Of a stretch of 64,000 bases of DNA, positions 16,922-25,743 are shown piece by piece. The notes under the pieces are model-generated. The model searched no databases and was not told the origin of the DNA. It was given only the letters and a program-made list of their open reading frames with translations. Origin of the DNA: Pseudomonas viridiflava (GTDB lineage Bacteria; Pseudomonadota; Gammaproteobacteria; Pseudomonadales; Pseudomonadaceae); contig NZ_UUPU01000109.1 in the NCBI RefSeq assembly GCF_900591205.1, forward strand, positions 288,732 to 352,731, given 5' to 3'. The first letter of the stretch is position 1. Every line of letters starts with the position of its first letter. A program made the translations under genes and the position numbers.

Positions 16922-17707
16922 TCAGTCTTCGAGCAGGCGGTAATGGGTGGCGCGCACCACAGCCTGCACCCGGTTTTTGGCGCCCAATTTGTGCATTGCC
17001 GAGGCCAGGTGCAGGGTGACCACCGCCAGCGAGCGGCTCAGTTGGGTGGCGATTTCGGCGGCGGTCAGGCCGTCGGCGGCCCATTTGAGGCACTCGCGTT
17101 CGCGTTTGGTCAGGTGAATGTGCGGGTAAGTACGTAGCTCTTTACTGAACAGCGGGTAGGCCGCTTCCTGCAAGGCATGGGTAATCAGGCTGAAATCCGA
17201 CAAGGTCTGCTGCGCATCCTGCAACACGCTATGGGCTTTGCCGATGCGTAGGCCGGTCAGCGAAGCGAAACCGCCACGCGGCAGGTGGATCGGCACGCTG
17301 ACGCCGCAGGTCAGTTGCTGGTCGTGCAGGTAGGACGACACAGGCGCGTGGCACGGGTCGATGATCTTTTGCAGGGCGGTGTCGGCCTTGGCTTCATACG
17401 ACCACACAAACGGCGAAACCGTGCGCAGGGCCAGGTGCTGCACCGGGTCGATCTGGTAGAACCCTTTGCTGCACCACAAGGCATGCCAATCGGCCGGGGT
17501 GTTACGCAACTCCAGCACGGAGGGGGTGATCAGTGCACCATCCTGGTCGATGGGCACCGGGGTGTAGTCGTACACCAGTGCATCGAAGCCCAACTGTTGG
17601 GCGAGGATGAAAGTGTTGTCCATCTGCTCGTCCAGGCTCCTGCCCGGCATCAGACGGTGATTTAAGGCAGTCAGCTTGGCCAGCATCCGTTCTGCTCCCG
17701 AATTCAT
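16922..17707 (-). CDS. pipR: LuxR solo of the PipR/OryR/PsoR plant-signal type
   Basis: The 261-residue protein begins MNSGAERMLAKLTAL. Residues about 15-180 form an autoinducer-binding-like domain (with DALVYDYTPVP and FYQIDPVQH), and residues 195-260 form a LuxR HTH (LTKRERECLKWAADGLTAAE ... VTLHLASAMHKLGAKNRVQAV). No luxI synthase is present. Regulators of this group sit next to proline-iminopeptidase genes and respond to plant-derived compounds instead of acyl-homoserine lactones. In the best-studied Populus endophyte case (PipR) the signal is an ethanolamine derivative taken up by the adjacent peptide ABC transporter. The same gene set is here. Confidence 0.82.
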   Translation of the reverse strand: MNSGAERMLAKLTALNHRLMPGRSLDEQMDNTFILAQQLGFDALVYDYTPVPIDQDGALITPSVLELRNTPADWHALWCSKGFYQIDPVQHLALRTVSPFVWSYEAKADTALQKIIDPCHAPVSSYLHDQQLTCGVSVPIHLPRGGFASLTGLRIGKAHSVLQDAQQTLSDFSLITHALQEAAYPLFSKELRTYPHIHLTKRERECLKWAADGLTAAEIATQLSRSLAVVTLHLASAMHKLGAKNRVQAVVRATHYRLLED

Positions 17708-17765
17708 TTGAATCTCGACTTGCTGCAAGTAGAATGCCACGCCCCGGCGAAGGACTGCCAGGCCA

Positions 17766-17787
17766 AACCTATAAGAAATGCTAGGTT
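17766..17787. promoter_or_regulatory. Putative PipR box between pipR and pipA
   Basis: A perfect dyad AACCTA (17766-17771), ten bases, TAGGTT (17782-17787), 22 bp in all, the size of lux-type boxes. It lies 82 bases before pipA and 58 bases before pipR, so it could serve both directions. A degenerate copy lies before the other pip gene. Confidence 0.6.
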
Positions 17788-17869
17788 ATGGACGCACGGC
17801 ATCCTAGGTAGTGTTGGCCCGATACACGGCCGCTACCTGCCAGGCCGACACAACACAAGGAATGTATGC

Positions 17870-18757
17870 ATGTGGCGTGAAATTGCCCCCGACCAGCAGT
17901 ACAACGTGCAAGTCGACGGCCATAACCTCGTGGTCTACAGCTTTGGCGACGGTGATGAGGTGCTGCTGTGCCTCAATGGCGGCCCCGGGCTGCCCTGTGA
18001 CTACTTGCGCGACGCTCATGGTTGGCTCAAGGACCATAACCTGCGAGTGGTTGCATTCGACCAGCTTGGTACGGGCGCATCTGCCAGACCAACCGACGTT
18101 TCCTTGTGGGAAATCGGCCGTTATGTCGAAGAAGTTGAAACCGTGCGCCAAACCCTGGGCCTGGGCCGCGTGCATTTGCTCGGGCATTCCTGGGGCGGCT
18201 GGCTCGGGATCGAATACGCGATCCACTATCCCAATGCTCTGAAAAGCCTGATCCTTGAGAACACCGTCGGCGACATTCCGCACCTGTCCCAGGAGCTCGA
18301 ACGCCTGCGCGGCGCGCTGGGCAGCGAAACCGTGGCCATGATGCAGCGCCACGAAGCCATGGGCACCCTGGACCACCCGCAATATCAAGCGGCCATCACC
18401 TTGCTCAACTATCGCCACGTGTGCCGCCTGGATGAATGGCCAGAGCCGGTCAAACGCTCCCTCGGCGACTGGAACATGGGCCCCTACGAAACCATGCAGG
18501 GGCCCAACGAGTTCCTCTACGTCGGCAACCTAAAGGATTGGAACCGCATCAAGGAAATGGGCGAGTTCAGGATGCCGATCCTGATCACCACCGGCCAGCA
18601 CGATGAGCTCACCCCGGCCTGCGCGATGCGCATGAAGATGGCGGCCCGCCACGCCGAACTGCATGTGTTCCCCAACAGCAGTCATATGCCTTTCTACGAG
18701 GAACCCCAGGCATATTTCCCGGTGCTGTTGGACTTTCTCGCTCGCCACCGAGGCTGA
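17870..18757 (+). CDS. pipA: Proline iminopeptidase-like hydrolase PipA
   Basis: The ATG with AAGGA eight bases upstream gives 295 residues (MWREIAPDQQYNVQVDGHNL). S33 features are NGGPGLPCDYLRD, the nucleophile elbow GHSWGGWLG, and GQHDELTP ... NSSHMPFYEEP. It is a paralog of the hydrolase at 15897. In related loci pipA is the main target of the adjacent LuxR solo. It is followed after three bases by the ABC permease genes, so the hydrolase and peptide importer are probably one operon. That suggests imported peptides or plant amides are processed in the cytoplasm; no signal peptide is visible. Confidence 0.88.
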   Translation: MWREIAPDQQYNVQVDGHNLVVYSFGDGDEVLLCLNGGPGLPCDYLRDAHGWLKDHNLRVVAFDQLGTGASARPTDVSLWEIGRYVEEVETVRQTLGLGRVHLLGHSWGGWLGIEYAIHYPNALKSLILENTVGDIPHLSQELERLRGALGSETVAMMQRHEAMGTLDHPQYQAAITLLNYRHVCRLDEWPEPVKRSLGDWNMGPYETMQGPNEFLYVGNLKDWNRIKEMGEFRMPILITTGQHDELTPACAMRMKMAARHAELHVFPNSSHMPFYEEPQAYFPVLLDFLARHRG

Positions 18758-18760
18758 CGG

Positions 18761-19708
18761 ATGAACCTGGCGCGCTACCGTTTTGTGTTGTCCCGGCCGC
18801 TGCAATTGCTGCCGGTGCTGTTTGGCATCAGCCTGATTACCTTTGTGCTGGTGCGCTCGATCCCCGGCGACCCGGCGCGAGCCCTGCTCGGGTCGCGCAG
18901 CACGCCCGACGCCTTGCTGAAAATTCGCGCCCAGTACGGCCTCGACCAACCGTTGTGGCTGCAATACTTCTACTTCCTGAAAAACCTGCTCAAAGGCGAC
19001 CTCGGCCAATCCCTGTTGTACAAAGTCGACGCTTTGAAGCTGATCGTCACCCGCATCGAGCCGACCCTGGTGCTGGTGCTCGGCAGCGTGGTGCTGGCGC
19101 TGCTGATTGCGGTGCCGCTGGCGACATGGGCCGCACGCAACAAAGGCGGCTGGGCAGATAACCTGATTCGCCTGTTCACCACCGTGGGCCTGGGCATGCC
19201 GGCGTTCTGGCTGGGCTTGATGCTGATCCTGCTGCTCAGTGTGCAGTGGGGCTTGTTCCCGGTGTCCGGCTACGGGCGGACTTGGCTGGACAAGGCTCAC
19301 CATATGGTCTTGCCCTGCCTGACTATCGCCCTGGCGCTCTCGGCGGTGCTGGTACGTAACCTGCGGGCGAGTATGTTGATGGAGTTGCAGGCGGATCACG
19401 TCACGGCCGCCCGGGCGCGAGGGTTATCGGAAGCCGCCGTGTTTCGCCGCCATGTATTGCCCAATTCGCTGGTGCCGGCGGTCAACCTGCTGGCGGTGAA
19501 TATCGGTTGGCTGATCAGCGGCACCGTGGTCATCGAAAGCCTGTTCGCCATTCCCGGCATCGGCCAATTGCTGGTGCGCGGGATTTTCACCCGTGACTAC
19601 ATGGTGGTGCAGGGCGTGGCCATGGTGCTGGCCTGTGCGACGGTGGTGGTCAACTTTGTCGCCGATGTGGTGACGGTGGCCCTCGACCCTCGAGTGAAGA
19701 TGCAATGA
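18761..19708 (+). CDS. Peptide ABC transporter permease (DppB-like)
   Basis: The 315-residue inner-membrane permease starts 4 bases after the pipA stop. It has six hydrophobic segments, the DppB-type opening LLPVLFGISLITFVLVRSIP-G-D-P, and the EAA loop RARGLSEAAVFRRHVLPNSL that contacts the ATPase. It pairs with the next permease to form the channel of an oligopeptide/dipeptide importer. The stop overlaps the next start (ATGA). Confidence 0.88.
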   Translation: MNLARYRFVLSRPLQLLPVLFGISLITFVLVRSIPGDPARALLGSRSTPDALLKIRAQYGLDQPLWLQYFYFLKNLLKGDLGQSLLYKVDALKLIVTRIEPTLVLVLGSVVLALLIAVPLATWAARNKGGWADNLIRLFTTVGLGMPAFWLGLMLILLLSVQWGLFPVSGYGRTWLDKAHHMVLPCLTIALALSAVLVRNLRASMLMELQADHVTAARARGLSEAAVFRRHVLPNSLVPAVNLLAVNIGWLISGTVVIESLFAIPGIGQLLVRGIFTRDYMVVQGVAMVLACATVVVNFVADVVTVALDPRVKMQ

Positions 19709-20562
19709 GCAGCCGACCGTTGATTACCCCATGGCGTTTGCGTCTGCGCTTTGGTTTTCGCAATGGCCGGCTGACGGCGGCATGGGGCCTGTTGATTCTG
19801 CTGCTGTGGTTGGTCCTGGCCGTGTTTGCCCCGTGGATCGCGCCCTATGACCCGATTGCGCAGAACACCGATTTCAGCTTGCTCGGACCGAGCCTCGCGC
19901 ATCCATTCGGTACGGATAACTACGGGCGGGACATCCTGTCGCGAGTGATCTGGGGCGCGCGCATCGACCTGCAGCTGGCCATCGTCGGGGTGATCTTTCC
20001 ATTTATGATCGGCACCTTTATCGGTGCCGTGTCCGGCTACGTCGGCGGGCGTTTCGACAGTTTCTGCATGCGCGTGATCGACGTGATCCTGGCGTTCCCG
20101 TTCCTGGTGTTGATGCTGGCGATCATGGCCATCCTCGGGCCGGGGTTGAAGAGCTTTTATATCGCCATGGCGCTGGTGGGCTGGGTCTCGTATGCGCGGC
20201 TGATCCGCTCGCAGATCCTGGTGCTCAAGGAAAGCGACTTTGCCCTCGCCGCCAAGAGCCTGGGCTTTGGCCATGGGCGCATTCTGTTTCGGCATTTGTT
20301 GCCGAATGCGATGTTCGGCTCGATTGTGTTTTCCATGTCCGATGCGGTGCTGGTGCTGCTTAACGGCGCGGCCGTGAGCTACCTGGGTCTGGGCGTGCAA
20401 CCGCCGACCGCTGAATGGGGCACCATGGTCGCCGAAGGCCAGGCGTTTATCACCACCGCCTGGTGGATCTGCACCTTTCCGGGGCTGGCCATTGTGACCC
20501 TGGCCATGGGCTTCAGCCTGTTGGCCGATGGTGTGGCGCAAGTGCTGGGGGATCGCACATGA
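19705..20562 (+). CDS. Peptide ABC transporter permease (DppC-like)
   Basis: The 285-residue partner permease has the DppC-type layout. An N-terminal helix (WGLLILLLWLVLAVFAPWIA) is followed by the periplasmic segment HPFGTDNYGRDILSRVIWG and the EAA loop AAKSLGFGHGRILFRHLLPN. It overlaps the previous gene by 4 bases at its start and the next by 4 at its end (ATGA), indicating tight translational coupling. Confidence 0.88.
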   Translation: MSSRPLITPWRLRLRFGFRNGRLTAAWGLLILLLWLVLAVFAPWIAPYDPIAQNTDFSLLGPSLAHPFGTDNYGRDILSRVIWGARIDLQLAIVGVIFPFMIGTFIGAVSGYVGGRFDSFCMRVIDVILAFPFLVLMLAIMAILGPGLKSFYIAMALVGWVSYARLIRSQILVLKESDFALAAKSLGFGHGRILFRHLLPNAMFGSIVFSMSDAVLVLLNGAAVSYLGLGVQPPTAEWGTMVAEGQAFITTAWWICTFPGLAIVTLAMGFSLLADGVAQVLGDRT

Positions 20563-21515
20563 GCCTGTTGCAGGTCCGGGACCTGAGCGTGATCGCCAAC
20601 AATAGCGGGCGCGATGTCACCCTGGTTGACCGTGTGTCTTTCGACCTGGCCGAAGGTGAAATCCTTGGCCTGGTGGGCGAGAGCGGTTCGGGCAAGACCA
20701 TGGCCTGTCGCGGGCTGATGCGCTTGTTGCCGTCGCCCAACCTGCGGGTGCAGGGCGGTTCGGTGTGCCTGGCCGGGCGGGATTTATTGCAACTCGATGA
20801 TGCCGGCATGCGTGCCGTACGCGGCGGGCAACTGGGCATGATCTTCCAGAACCCCAGCAGTCACCTTGACCCCTTGATGCGCATCGGCGAGCAGATCGCC
20901 GAGGGCATTCGCCTGCATCAAGGTGCGTCGAAAAAGGATGCACGCCGGCAAGCCATCGAGGTGCTGCGCCAGGTCGGTATTCCGGACCCTCAGGCACGGG
21001 TCGACAACTATCCCCACGAGTTTTCCGGCGGTATGCGCCAGCGCGCCATGATCGCCGTGGCCCTGGGCTGCAACCCGCACGTGCTGATTGCCGACGAGCC
21101 GACCACCGCCCTTGATGTGACGGTGCAGGCGCAGATCCTGCGGTTGCTGCTGGAGCTGCGCGACCAGCGCGGCCTGTCGATCATCATGATTACCCATGAC
21201 CTCGGCGTGGTGGCGCAGACCTGTGATTCCATTGCCGTGATGTATGCCGGGCGCCTGTGCGAACACGGCAGCAAATATGACCTGCTGGCCCACCCGCAGC
21301 ACCCGTACACCGCCGGCTTGATCGACTGCCAGCCCGCCCACAGCAGTGGGCATGCCTTGCTGCGTACCATTGCCGGCCAGCCGCCGTTGCTGGATGCCTT
21401 GCCCGCCGGTTGCCGCTTCAACCCGCGCTGCCCGCAGGTGGGCGCCTTGTGCACTGAGTTGCTGCCGGAAGGTGCGCGGGTGGCATGTCACTACCCATTG
21501 GGAGGCCGCCCATGA
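20559..21515 (+). CDS. Peptide ABC transporter ATPase (DppD/OppD-like)
   Basis: From the ATG in the ATGA overlap the protein is 318 residues. It has Walker A GESGSGKT, Q-loop FQNPSSHLDPL, signature FSGGMRQRAMIA, Walker B VLIADEPTTALD and the H-loop MITHDLG. The C-terminal CRFNPRCPQVGALC is the oligopeptide-transporter zinc/iron-sulfur type tail typical of the D/F subunits. An apparent longer open frame from 20415 lies within the preceding permease and is not used. Confidence 0.9.
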   Translation: MSLLQVRDLSVIANNSGRDVTLVDRVSFDLAEGEILGLVGESGSGKTMACRGLMRLLPSPNLRVQGGSVCLAGRDLLQLDDAGMRAVRGGQLGMIFQNPSSHLDPLMRIGEQIAEGIRLHQGASKKDARRQAIEVLRQVGIPDPQARVDNYPHEFSGGMRQRAMIAVALGCNPHVLIADEPTTALDVTVQAQILRLLLELRDQRGLSIIMITHDLGVVAQTCDSIAVMYAGRLCEHGSKYDLLAHPQHPYTAGLIDCQPAHSSGHALLRTIAGQPPLLDALPAGCRFNPRCPQVGALCTELLPEGARVACHYPLGGRP

Positions 21516-22483
21516 GCCTGTTGCAAATCAAGGATCTGGAGGTGCGCTTTGCGGCGTCCGGCAGTGGCCTGTTCGGCCTGAAAAAGCAGTGGGTGAGGGC
21601 GGTGAACGGGGTGTCGCTGAGCCTGGCGGCAGGCCAGACCCTGGGCTTGGTCGGCGAGTCCGGCAGCGGCAAAAGTACGCTGGGGCGGGCGATCCTGCAC
21701 CTCAACCCGATCAGTGCCGGCCAGGTGTTGTTTGATGGCGTCGATATGGCCCACGGCAGCGCGATCGACATTGCCCGCCTGCGCCATGAAACCGCGATGA
21801 TTTTCCAGGACCCGTATGCCGCGCTGAACCCGCGTCACACCATCGGCGAAACCCTTGCCGAGGTCTTGCGCGTACAACGCAAAGTCGCCGCGCAGCAGAT
21901 CCCCGCCCGCGTGGTTGAGTTGCTCGACCTGGTGGGCCTGCGCCCGGAACTGGCCGGCCGCAAACCCGGCTCCCTCAGCGGCGGCCAGTGCCAGCGGGTG
22001 GGTATCGCCCGGGCGCTGGCGGTGGAGCCGCGCCTGATCATCGCCGATGAATGCGTGGCGGCACTCGATGTGTCGATCCAGGGCCAGATCATCAATTTGC
22101 TGCTGGAGTTGCAGCAGCGCATGAACCTGGCGATCCTGTTTATCGCCCATGACCTGGCCATTGTGCGCCGCCTGTGCGATCGCGTGGCGGTGATGTACCT
22201 GGGCAAGATCGTCGAGGAAGGGCCGGTGGAGGCGGTGTTTACCGCGCCGCGCCATCCGTACACGGCAGCGCTGATCCAGGCGATTCCCGAGATTGATCCG
22301 CATCGGCCACTGCCCACGGAACCGTTGCCCGGTGAACCCCCGAGCCCGCTGAATTTGCCGACAGGCTGTGCTTTTCACCCGCGTTGCCGGTATGCGCGCG
22401 CCATGTGTTCCGTGGTGTTGCCGCCGACCCATTTCCTGCACGAGCAGCGATACAGTTGCGTGCTTGAAGAACCGTTGCTTTAA
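21512..22483 (+). CDS. Peptide ABC transporter ATPase (DppF/OppF-like)
   Basis: The 323-residue second ATPase overlaps its neighbour by 4 bases. It has Walker A GESGSGKS, signature LSGGQCQRVGIARALA and the OppF-type tail CAFHPRCRYARAMC. The segment after Walker B reads IADECVAALD, where most relatives have DEP-x-S-ALD; the catalytic glutamate is kept. It should form a heterodimer with the DppD-like ATPase and drive uptake. Confidence 0.88.
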   Translation: MSLLQIKDLEVRFAASGSGLFGLKKQWVRAVNGVSLSLAAGQTLGLVGESGSGKSTLGRAILHLNPISAGQVLFDGVDMAHGSAIDIARLRHETAMIFQDPYAALNPRHTIGETLAEVLRVQRKVAAQQIPARVVELLDLVGLRPELAGRKPGSLSGGQCQRVGIARALAVEPRLIIADECVAALDVSIQGQIINLLLELQQRMNLAILFIAHDLAIVRRLCDRVAVMYLGKIVEEGPVEAVFTAPRHPYTAALIQAIPEIDPHRPLPTEPLPGEPPSPLNLPTGCAFHPRCRYARAMCSVVLPPTHFLHEQRYSCVLEEPLL

Positions 22484-22515
22484 CCCTCTGCCATTCATTA
22501 ACAAGGAGTTGTGAT

Positions 22516-24030
22516 ATGCAATCGCGCCACTTGAAGTTGCTCGCCGCCGCTACATTGACCGCGTGGTCGCTGACCGCCGGTTTCGCCCAGGCCGCCGGCG
22601 TCCTGACCATCGGCTGCCGTGAAGACAGCACCACCTTCGACCCGATCAAAAGCGCGCAAAACCGCGATACCTGGGTATTTGCCAATGTCTACGACACCCT
22701 CGTGCGCGTGGATAACCTGGGCACCAAGATGGAACCGGGCCTGGCAGAAAGCTGGGAGATTTCCAAGGACGGCCTGACCTACACCTTCAAACTGCGCGAC
22801 GCGAAGTTCTCCGATGGCTCGGCGATCACCGCCGATGATGCGGCGTTCAGCCTGCTGCGTATCCGCGATAACAAAGCTTCGCTGTGGGCTGACCCCTTCA
22901 ACCTGATCAACACGGCCAAGGCTGCGGACCCGAAAACCCTGGTGGTCACCCTGAAGACCCCGGCAGTAGCCTTCCTCTCGCAACTGGCGTCGCCGACGGT
23001 GTCGATTCTGTCGGAAAAAGCCATGACCAAAATGGGCGAAGACGCCTATTCGGAAAACCCGGTGACGTCCGGTGCGTTTACCGTGGATGAATGGCGCAAG
23101 GGCGATCGGGTGATCCTGAAAAAGAACCCGAATTTCTGGCAGGCCAAGAACGTGAGCCTCGATGGCGTGGAATGGGTCTCCGTGACCGATGACAACACGC
23201 GTATGCGCATGGTGCAAAACAACGAGCTGGACACGGCGATCTTCGTGCCGTTCTCCCGGGTAGAAGAGCTGAAAAAAGACCAGAACGTGGTGATTCACTC
23301 TGACCCGTCCACCCGTGAAGATCACCTTTTGATCAACCACGCGCATGGCCTGCTGGCCAAGCCGGAGGTTCGTCAGGCGCTGGACATGGCCATTGATAAA
23401 CAATCGCTGGTGAAAACCGCCACTTACGGTCAGGGCACTGTGGCCTATTCCTACATCCCCAAAGGCTCGCTGTACCATTACGCCAACAACCTGCAGCGCC
23501 CGTATGACCCGACGGCCGCCAAGAAGCTGCTGGCGGATGCCGGTGCCAAGGACTTGAAGCTCAACTACGTGGTCAACGCCGGCAACGAAGCCGACGAGCA
23601 GATTGCGGTGATTATCAAGGACCAGTTGGCCAAGGTCGGCGTAACGGCCAACCTGCAGAAAGTCGATCCGACCCAAAGCTGGCAGATGCTGGTGGACGGT
23701 GAGTACGATATTTCGGTGATGTACTGGACCAATGACATTCTCGACCCGGACCAGAAGACCACCTTCGTGCTGGGCCACGACACCAACCAGAACTACATGA
23801 CCCGTTACAAGAACGACAAGGTCAAGGAACTGGTAGCGGCGGCGCGGATCGAGGCTGACCCGGTCAAGCGCGAGCAGATGTATGTCGACCTGCAAAAACT
23901 GGCGAAACAGGATGTGAACTGGATCGACCTGTACTACAGCCCGTACATCAACATCTCACGCAAGAATGTGAGCAATTTCCTGCAGAACCCGCTGGGGCGT
24001 TTCACCCTGGAAGAAGTGGTGAAGAACTAA
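22516..24030 (+). CDS. Peptide ABC transporter substrate-binding protein (family 5)
   Basis: The 504-residue protein has a Sec signal peptide (cleavage after GFAQA-A) and an extracellular solute-binding family 5 fold. Motifs include TFDPIKSAQNRDTWVFANVYDT near the mature start, WEISKDGLTYTFKLRDAKFSDG and VRQALDMAIDK. It is the last gene of the transporter operon, 32 bases after the second ATPase, with AAGGAG before the ATG. It binds peptides or, in the PipR system, the plant signal or peptide inducers. A large perfect inverted repeat follows. Confidence 0.88.
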   Translation: MQSRHLKLLAAATLTAWSLTAGFAQAAGVLTIGCREDSTTFDPIKSAQNRDTWVFANVYDTLVRVDNLGTKMEPGLAESWEISKDGLTYTFKLRDAKFSDGSAITADDAAFSLLRIRDNKASLWADPFNLINTAKAADPKTLVVTLKTPAVAFLSQLASPTVSILSEKAMTKMGEDAYSENPVTSGAFTVDEWRKGDRVILKKNPNFWQAKNVSLDGVEWVSVTDDNTRMRMVQNNELDTAIFVPFSRVEELKKDQNVVIHSDPSTREDHLLINHAHGLLAKPEVRQALDMAIDKQSLVKTATYGQGTVAYSYIPKGSLYHYANNLQRPYDPTAAKKLLADAGAKDLKLNYVVNAGNEADEQIAVIIKDQLAKVGVTANLQKVDPTQSWQMLVDGEYDISVMYWTNDILDPDQKTTFVLGHDTNQNYMTRYKNDKVKELVAAARIEADPVKREQMYVDLQKLAKQDVNWIDLYYSPYINISRKNVSNFLQNPLGRFTLEEVVKN

Positions 24031-24058
24031 ACGTGTAACCCGACGTAGGGCGAGCCAC

Positions 24059-24187
24059 GTGGCGAGCGGGCTTGCCCGCGTTGGGCTGCGAAGCAGCCCC
24101 AGTAGAGGCACCGCGGTCTAACGAGCGTGCGCGGTGGCAGGTTTTGGGGCCGCTTTGCAGCCCAACGCGGGCAAGCCCGCTCGCCAC
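24059..24187. repeat. REPIN with perfect 31-bp arms, GCGAGCGGGCTTGCCCGCG type
   Basis: Arms 24059-24089 and 24157-24187 are exact reverse complements around a 67-bp loop. The core GAGCGGGCTTGCCCGCG differs from the GTGGGAG type common elsewhere in the window, so it is a separate REP class. It follows the binding-protein gene. Confidence 0.9.
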
Positions 24188-24225
24188 AAAGGCCGGCCAC
24201 CTTTTGGTTTGTGGCGTGTCAGTGC

Positions 24226-24966
24226 TTACTGCGCGTCAAACGCCTGCCCATTGATGCCCGTGCTATCCGGCCCCATCAGGTACAGGTACACCGGCATGAT
24301 CTCTTGCGGCGTAGGGTTATCCGTCGGGTTTTCCCCCGGATACGCCTGGGCCCGCATGCTGGTGCGCGTGGCGCCCGGGTTGATGCTGTTGGCCCGTACC
24401 GGCGCAACCGTGTCCAACTCGTCGGCCAGGGTTTGCATCAAGCCTTCAGTCGCAAACTTCGACACCCCATAAGCCCCCCAATAGGCCCGACCTTTACGCC
24501 CGACGCTGCTGGAGGTGAACACCACCGAGGCATCCTGGGACAGCTTGAGCAGTGGCAGCAGGGTGCTGGTCAGCATGAACATCGCATTGACGTTCACGTG
24601 CATCACCCGCATGAAATTCTCCCCGGACAGCTGTTCGATCGGCGTGCGCGGGCCGATGATCGAGGCGTTGTGCAGCAGGCCGTCGAGGTGGCCGAATGCT
24701 TTTTCGATCATCGCCGCCAGCTCATCGTATTGATGGGGCAGGGCGGTCTCCAGGTTGAACGGAATCACCACCGGTTGCGGCTGGCCCGCGGCCTCGATCT
24801 CGTCATACACCTGGGCCAGGTTGGCTTCGGTCTTGCCCAGCAGCAGCACAGTGGCGCCATGGGCGGCGTAGGTTTTTGCCGCCGCCGCGCCAATCCCGCG
24901 ACCGGCGCCGGTGACCAGGATCACCCGGCCTTTGAGCAGTTCTGGACGTGCGGAGTAATCAAACAT
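24226..24966 (-). CDS. yciK: YciK-family SDR oxidoreductase
   Basis: Starting MFDYSARPELLKGRVILVTG, the protein is 246 residues. It has the classical SDR motifs TGAGRGIG (NAD(P) binding), HNAS, a catalytic Ser in SSSVGRKG, and Y-x3-K in YGVSKFA. It is the E. coli YciK type, with no firmly assigned substrate. It is the last gene of the ubiG-mupP-yciK set, with about 100 bases and a short REP between it and mupP. Confidence 0.88.
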   Translation of the reverse strand: MFDYSARPELLKGRVILVTGAGRGIGAAAAKTYAAHGATVLLLGKTEANLAQVYDEIEAAGQPQPVVIPFNLETALPHQYDELAAMIEKAFGHLDGLLHNASIIGPRTPIEQLSGENFMRVMHVNVNAMFMLTSTLLPLLKLSQDASVVFTSSSVGRKGRAYWGAYGVSKFATEGLMQTLADELDTVAPVRANSINPGATRTSMRAQAYPGENPTDNPTPQEIMPVYLYLMGPDSTGINGQAFDAQ

Positions 24967-25008
24967 AAACAACAACCTCTACATAATTCGCATTGGTAAC
25001 CCATTCGA

Positions 25009-25035
25009 GTGGGAGCTGGCTTGCCTGCTCCCACA
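25009..25035. repeat. Short degenerate REP palindrome
   Basis: A GTGGGAGCTGGCTTGC core is followed after only three bases by CTCCCAC, giving a compact 27-bp palindrome-like unit between yciK and mupP. It looks like a REP doublet whose middle has been deleted. Confidence 0.7.
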
Positions 25036-25067
25036 CTGACCTCGGTGGTTTCAAGAGCTTCGAACAG

Positions 25068-25739
25068 TCAGCAACTGCACAATGCGTTATCCAGCACCTT
25101 ACGCAGTTCCAACGGGTGATCCACCACCACGTCGGCGCCCCAGTGACGCGGGTTATCGTCCGGGTGGATGTAGCCATAAGTGACCGCCGCCGTTCGCGTG
25201 CCGGCGTCGCGGCCGGACTCGATGTCGCGCAGGTCGTCGCCCACGAACAACACGCTGGCCGGGTCCAGGTCGAGCATCTTGCACGCCAGGATCATCGGCT
25301 CCGGGTCCGGCTTGCTGTTTTTTACATGATCGGGGCAGATCAGCAGCGCCGAGCGTTCGGCCAGGCCCAGTTGCTGCATGATCGGTTCGGCAAAGCGCAA
25401 CGGCTTGTTGGTGACCACGCCCCAGATCAGCTTGGCTTTCTCAATGTCTTCCAGCAGCTCGGCCATGCCGTCGAACAATTTGCTGTGGACGGCGCAGCCC
25501 TTGAGGTAGCGCTCAAGAAATTCCTGGCGCAGTTCTTCAAAACCGGGCGATTCGGGGTCCATCGAGAAGGTCACGGCGACCATCGCCCGCGCGCCGCCGG
25601 AAATTTCATCACGGATGTGCTGGGGGTTGACCGGCGCCAGGCCACGGTCGGCGCGCATGGCCTGGCAGATGGCGATAAAGTCCGGCGCGGTGTCCAGCAG
25701 AGTGCCGTCCATATCGAAGAGAACTGCTCGCAACTTCAC
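25068..25739 (-). CDS. mupP: N-acetylmuramic acid 6-phosphate phosphatase MupP
   Basis: The 223-residue HAD protein has motif I DMDGTLLDTAPDF, motif II VVTNKP, the lysine in NSKPDPEP and motif IV FVGDDLRDIESGRDAG. Its place between ubiG and yciK is that of MupP in pseudomonads. MupP dephosphorylates MurNAc-6-P in the peptidoglycan recycling route that bypasses MurA and contributes to intrinsic fosfomycin resistance. Older annotation calls it phosphoglycolate phosphatase. It ends 4 bases after ubiG on the same strand. Confidence 0.9.
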   Translation of the reverse strand: MKLRAVLFDMDGTLLDTAPDFIAICQAMRADRGLAPVNPQHIRDEISGGARAMVAVTFSMDPESPGFEELRQEFLERYLKGCAVHSKLFDGMAELLEDIEKAKLIWGVVTNKPLRFAEPIMQQLGLAERSALLICPDHVKNSKPDPEPMILACKMLDLDPASVLFVGDDLRDIESGRDAGTRTAAVTYGYIHPDDNPRHWGADVVVDHPLELRKVLDNALCSC

Positions 25740-25743
25740 AGGC

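Noticed and set aside
20415..20558. Longer start for the DppD-like ATPase
   Set aside because: It overlaps the permease gene in another frame; the ATGA overlap at 20559 matches the other junctions in the operon.
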